Shown here: positions 5,444-7,915 of the stretch, piece after piece
Numbering within the stretch: the stretch's first letter is position 1
Layout of the letters: each line of letters begins with the position of its first letter
Source: CAYMKE01 sp964390955
GTDB lineage: Bacteria; Bacteroidota; Bacteroidia; Bacteroidales; JBBRXJ01
Reading direction: 5' to 3'
DNA: 7,915 bases
Assembly: GCA_964390955.1 (NCBI GenBank)
Contig: CAYMKE010000149.1
Location: 1 to 7,915 of the forward strand
Program-made: the position numbers and the translations under genes
The notes under the pieces: model-generated
What the model saw: only the letters and a program-made list of their open reading frames with translations
Databases searched by the model: none
Told to the model about the DNA's origin: nothing

Positions 5444-6055
5444 TTATTTTACTTTGAAATCGAGCAATTTTTTGTTTTCAAGATACCCTTCTACATGGTC
5501 ATTTATTGATAACGGCCCTATGCCCGGGGGGGTGCCGGTAAAAATAACATCCCCGGTTTTCAGGGTAATAAAATTGGAAACATATGCAATAAGCTCTTCC
5601 GGTGGAAAAATCATATCACTGGTATTTCCTTTTTGAACAATGGCTCCATTGACTGTAAGATGAAAATCCAATTGATTCATGTCCGGGAATTCTGATTTAT
5701 CAATAAATCTTCCTAAAGGAGCTGAGTCATCAAAAGATTTACAAATTTCCCAGGGCATATTGTTTTGACGGCATTCCTGTTGTAAGTCGCGTGCAGTTAT
5801 GTCAATGCCTACACTGATTTTATCATAATACCGGTGTGCAAATCCGGGGCGTATTTTCCGTCCTACTTTATTAATTTTTAAAACCACCTCTATTTCATAA
5901 TCTATTCGTGACGAAAAATCCGGATAAAAAAACGGTTGATTTTTCCGGAGAAGCGCATTATCAGGTTTCATGAAAAAAACCGGTTTTTCAGGAGGTTCAT
6001 TGCCCAGTTCCCTGGCATGTTCTTTGTAATTCATTCCTATGCAAATGATCTTCAT
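5444..6055 (-). CDS. Fumarylacetoacetate hydrolase-family protein, FAHD1-like
   Basis: A 203-residue cytoplasmic enzyme of the FAH superfamily, the short single-domain type that includes FAHD1 (acylpyruvase/oxaloacetate decarboxylase). The metal ligands appear as Glu54 and Glu56 in DYEIEVVLKI and Asp85 in GIDITARD. Lys106 in CKSFDD and the signature TGTPPGIG (173-180) follow. His13 and Glu16 in NYKEHARELG and Lys30 in MKPD sit at the same spacings from the metal ligands as the FAHD1 catalytic His-Glu pair and lid Lys. I chose the ATG at 6055 because the family starts with MKIICIGxNY; a longer in-frame version to 6082 would need a TTG and add nine unmatched residues. It is first in an operon with the membrane protein 5 bp downstream. 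An acylpyruvate or oxaloacetate substrate is likely but not proven. Confidence 0.9.
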   Translation of the reverse strand: MKIICIGMNYKEHARELGNEPPEKPVFFMKPDNALLRKNQPFFYPDFSSRIDYEIEVVLKINKVGRKIRPGFAHRYYDKISVGIDITARDLQQECRQNNMPWEICKSFDDSAPLGRFIDKSEFPDMNQLDFHLTVNGAIVQKGNTSDMIFPPEELIAYVSNFITLKTGDVIFTGTPPGIGPLSINDHVEGYLENKKLLDFKVK

Positions 6056-6086
6056 AAATATAATTTTATAGGTGTTTTTCAATGAA

Positions 6087-6094
6087 CAAAATTA
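6087..6094 (-). promoter_or_regulatory. Candidate -7 box for the FAH-family gene
   Basis: TAATTTTG on the minus strand is an exact match to TAnnTTTG, 31 bp upstream of the chosen ATG at 6055. No convincing TTG lies at the usual -33 distance, so the call rests on the -7 element alone. It would place the transcript start close to the upstream TTG at 6082, which supports translation from the ATG at 6055. Confidence 0.4.
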
Positions 6095-6130
6095 ATAATA
6101 ACAATTGTCTTTAAACCTATTTTGAGATTC

Positions 6131-6163
6131 TTTTGAAGATATTGAATATGATTATTATATTTA
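6131..6163 (+). promoter_or_regulatory. Bacteroidota-type promoter for the Mth938-CNT pair
   Basis: TTTTG (6131-6135) and TATATTTA (6156-6163, seven of eight matches to TAnnTTTG) are separated by 20 bp. A CATCG sequence just downstream is typical of strong promoters in this phylum. The leader would be about 33 nt. It is divergent from the FAH-family promoter in the same 147-bp interval. Confidence 0.5.
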
Positions 6164-6202
6164 CATCGTAAACAAATCTGTTTGCCTTAAAAATTTTGTA
6201 TT

Positions 6203-6547
6203 ATGTATATAGATTCGTATGAATTTGGAAAAATGACTATTGGAGGGAGAGAATATACGGAAGATCTGATGGTTTTGCCCAGTAAAATCATACCCACTTG
6301 GCAACGAGATGATGAACAACATCTTCAACTCCCGGATATAAAGGACTCGTTGGATAAAGTCCAGCCCGATGCTGTAGTCATTGGAACTGGGAACACAGGG
6401 GGATTGGAAGTGGACAAAGAAGTGAAAGAATATCTGGAGAAAAAAAATATTGAATTGGTTATAGAAAATACAGACAAAGCAGTCAATTCATTCAATACAT
6501 TCGATAAACAAAACATTCATGTCCTTGGGGCCTTTCATTTAATCTGA
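6203..6547 (+). CDS. Mth938-like (DUF498) domain protein
   Basis: A 114-residue protein consisting of a single Mth938/DUF498 domain, the family that includes mitochondrial NDUFAF3. Visible features are the N-terminal IDSYEFGKMTIGGREY strand pair, VVIGTGNTGG (58-67), VKEYLEKKNIELVIENTDKAVNSFN (74-98) and the closing LGAFHLI. Length is normal for bacterial stand-alone members, whose molecular function is not established. It is the first gene after the promoter at 6131-6163 and lies 15 bp before the CNT transporter gene, so the two are likely cotranscribed. No other ATG near the start competes with the one at 6203. Confidence 0.85.
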   Translation: MYIDSYEFGKMTIGGREYTEDLMVLPSKIIPTWQRDDEQHLQLPDIKDSLDKVQPDAVVIGTGNTGGLEVDKEVKEYLEKKNIELVIENTDKAVNSFNTFDKQNIHVLGAFHLI

Positions 6548-6562
6548 TAATCAACAGCATGC

Positions 6563-7840
6563 ATGTATCGTTTTATTAGTTTTTTGGGAATTGTTATTTT
6601 ATTGTTATTTGCATGGCTGCTTTCTCCTCATAAAAAAAACATCAATTGGCGCCTGATTACATGGGGTTTTGCACTTCAGATTGTTTTTGCGTTGTTTATA
6701 TTTGTATTGCCTGCAGGCGCCAGGGTTTTTATTGCGGTCAACGATATGGCCGTAAATGTATTGGAAGCAGCACAAGCCGGTGCTGAATTTGTATTTGGCA
6801 AATTGGCTGTACCTCCCGGATCAAATAAAGAATCAATAGGCCATATTCTTGCCTTTCAGGCGTTCCCGACAATTATCTTTTTTTCTGCGGTCATGTCCAT
6901 TTTGTATTTTTTGAAAATCATTCCACTGGTTATTCGGGGTTTTGCTTTCGTGTTTACAAAATTGATGCGTATTTCCGGCGCTGAATCATTGCTGGCTGCC
7001 AGTAATATTTTTGTTGGCATTGAGTCGGCATTTACAATTAAACCATATTTAAAGGACATGACCCATTCCGAGTTGTTTACAGTTTTAACCCTGGGCATGT
7101 CAACAGTGGCCTCAAATGTTTTAGCTATATACATTTTTACTCTCAAAGGATATTTCCCAATGATTGCCGGACACCTGGTGTCAGCCTCTTTTCTTTCCGC
7201 ACCGGCTGCGCTGATCATTTCAAAACTATTAATGCCCGAAACAGGGAGCCCGAAAACATTGGGGCAAAATGTAAAGCCTTATTATGAAAAAGAGGATAAT
7301 ATGTTTTCTGCTATCATAAATGGTGCAAATTCGGGTGTTAAACTAATTGTAGGTATTGTAGCATTGTTAATTGCTGTGATAAGCCTGGTGGAGCTTTTGG
7401 ATATGTTGTTGGGATGGATTGGAGGATGGTTTGGGATGCAGGAATTATCATTAAAAGTGATATTAGGATATGTATTTTATCCTTTTACAGTTATTTTGGG
7501 AGTTCCGGTAGAAGATGCCGGACACATATCAAAGATTATTGGTGAACGCCTTGTTGTTACTGAAATAACAGCCTATCAGGACCTTGCTTCACTTATAGAT
7601 AAAGGGGGCATCCAACACCAACGGTCAATTATTATTACAACGTACGCTTTATGCGGGTTTGCCCATTTTGCATCTATGGCAATTTTTATCGGTGGAATAT
7701 CGGCATTGGTTCCCAAACGTACAAATGAATTGGCCCGTTTAGGACTCAGGGCATTGGTAGCAGCAACGCTTGCATGCCTTATTACAGGGTGTATTGCCGG
7801 AATATTTGCTGGTGGAGATACCATTTTATTTTCAGGATAA
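6563..7840 (+). CDS. CNT (NupC)-family nucleoside transporter with unusual substrate-site residues
   Basis: A 425-residue inner-membrane protein of the concentrative nucleoside transporter family, which imports nucleosides with Na+ or H+. N-terminal spans run from about residue 3 to 58. The first core half contains ASNIFVGIESAFTIKPYL (146-163) and GMSTVASNVLAIYI (178-191), then SAPAALIISKLLMPE (212-226). The second half has GVPVEDA (313-319), VVTEITAYQDL (331-341), ALCGFAHFASMAIFIGG (362-378) and ARLGLRAL (391-398). Asn148 and Val151 match sodium-site positions of Vibrio cholerae CNT. The GQTE hairpin motif reads GIES here, one residue shorter, and the Asn of GFANFSS is His368, while Ser371 and Glu334 are kept. 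Membership in the family is clear; the substrate may not be an ordinary nucleoside. A repeat element begins 8 bp after the stop, and no terminator with a U-run is visible. Confidence 0.93.
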   Translation: MYRFISFLGIVILLLFAWLLSPHKKNINWRLITWGFALQIVFALFIFVLPAGARVFIAVNDMAVNVLEAAQAGAEFVFGKLAVPPGSNKESIGHILAFQAFPTIIFFSAVMSILYFLKIIPLVIRGFAFVFTKLMRISGAESLLAASNIFVGIESAFTIKPYLKDMTHSELFTVLTLGMSTVASNVLAIYIFTLKGYFPMIAGHLVSASFLSAPAALIISKLLMPETGSPKTLGQNVKPYYEKEDNMFSAIINGANSGVKLIVGIVALLIAVISLVELLDMLLGWIGGWFGMQELSLKVILGYVFYPFTVILGVPVEDAGHISKIIGERLVVTEITAYQDLASLIDKGGIQHQRSIIITTYALCGFAHFASMAIFIGGISALVPKRTNELARLGLRALVAATLACLITGCIAGIFAGGDTILFSG

Positions 7841-7848
7841 ATGGATAA

Positions 7849-7915
7849 ACACTATTTAGTGTCTGTCTATAATATCAAGAGTTTGTTCTATAATGTCAAG
7901 TGTTTGGATCATAAT
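7849..7915 (+). repeat. Tandem 20-22 bp repeat units, same family as the 2012-2201 element
   Basis: The stretch opens with the palindrome ACACTATTTAGTGT (7849-7862). It continues as three direct units: AGTGTCTGTCTATAATATCA (7858-7877), AGAGTTTGTTCTATAATGTCA (7878-7898) and AGTGTTTGGATCATAAT, cut by the window end. The first 26 bases from 7851 match the minus strand of 2175-2200 closely. It is probably one end of a repeat or transposable element that continues beyond the window. Confidence 0.75.

Noticed and set aside
5444..6082. Longer FAH-family protein starting at 6082
   Set aside because: The start would be TTG and the nine extra residues do not match the family. The ATG at 6055 gives the standard MKIICIGxNY beginning and fits the -7 box at 6087-6094.

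Overview
The window looks like chromosomal DNA from a member of the Bacteroidota, probably Bacteroidales/Marinilabiliales-like. The grounds are: low GC content; a secreted protein ending in a type IX secretion sorting domain; promoters of the TAnnTTTG (-7) type and no obvious Shine-Dalgarno sites; and an Mrp ATPase carrying the FTPPELPEKKYY segment that replaces the usual CxxC in this phylum. The placement is inference from these traits, not from a marker gene.

Layout. 1-394 is gene-free. It holds a 15-copy octamer satellite, a second short octamer repeat, a duplicated copy of the ispD 3' end, and a cluster of palindromes. 395-1908 (minus) is a two-gene unit, mrp then ispD, both with non-ATG starts. 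1909-2436 is a long gene-free stretch. It contains an inverted-repeat element of about 190 bp (2012-2201) and the AT-rich leader of the next gene. 2437-3486 (plus) is a free-standing gene for a secreted T9SS cargo protein, followed by two plus-oriented terminators (3506-3542 and 3622-3651). 3685-4572 (minus) is a HAD-family phosphatase with its own promoter. 4689-6055 (minus) is a two-gene unit: a FAHD1-like fumarylacetoacetate hydrolase-family enzyme, then an LPG-synthase-type membrane protein that stops about 80 residues early. A divergent promoter region (6056-6202) leads on the plus strand to an Mth938/DUF498 protein and a CNT-family nucleoside transporter (6203-7840). From 7849 to the window end the 20-22 bp repeat units of the 2012-2201 element reappear.

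How the genes fit together. Most are housekeeping or metabolic and form short independent units. Mrp (Fe-S cluster carrier) beside IspD is a plausible but unproven pairing, because later steps of the same isoprenoid (MEP) pathway use Fe-S enzymes. I see no complete new defence, secretion or biosynthetic system. The points most worth a second look are the repeat family at 2012-2201 and 7849-7915, the duplicated ispD tail around hairpins, the altered substrate-site residues of the CNT transporter, the truncated membrane protein, and the Mrp protein lacking its usual N-terminal domain.
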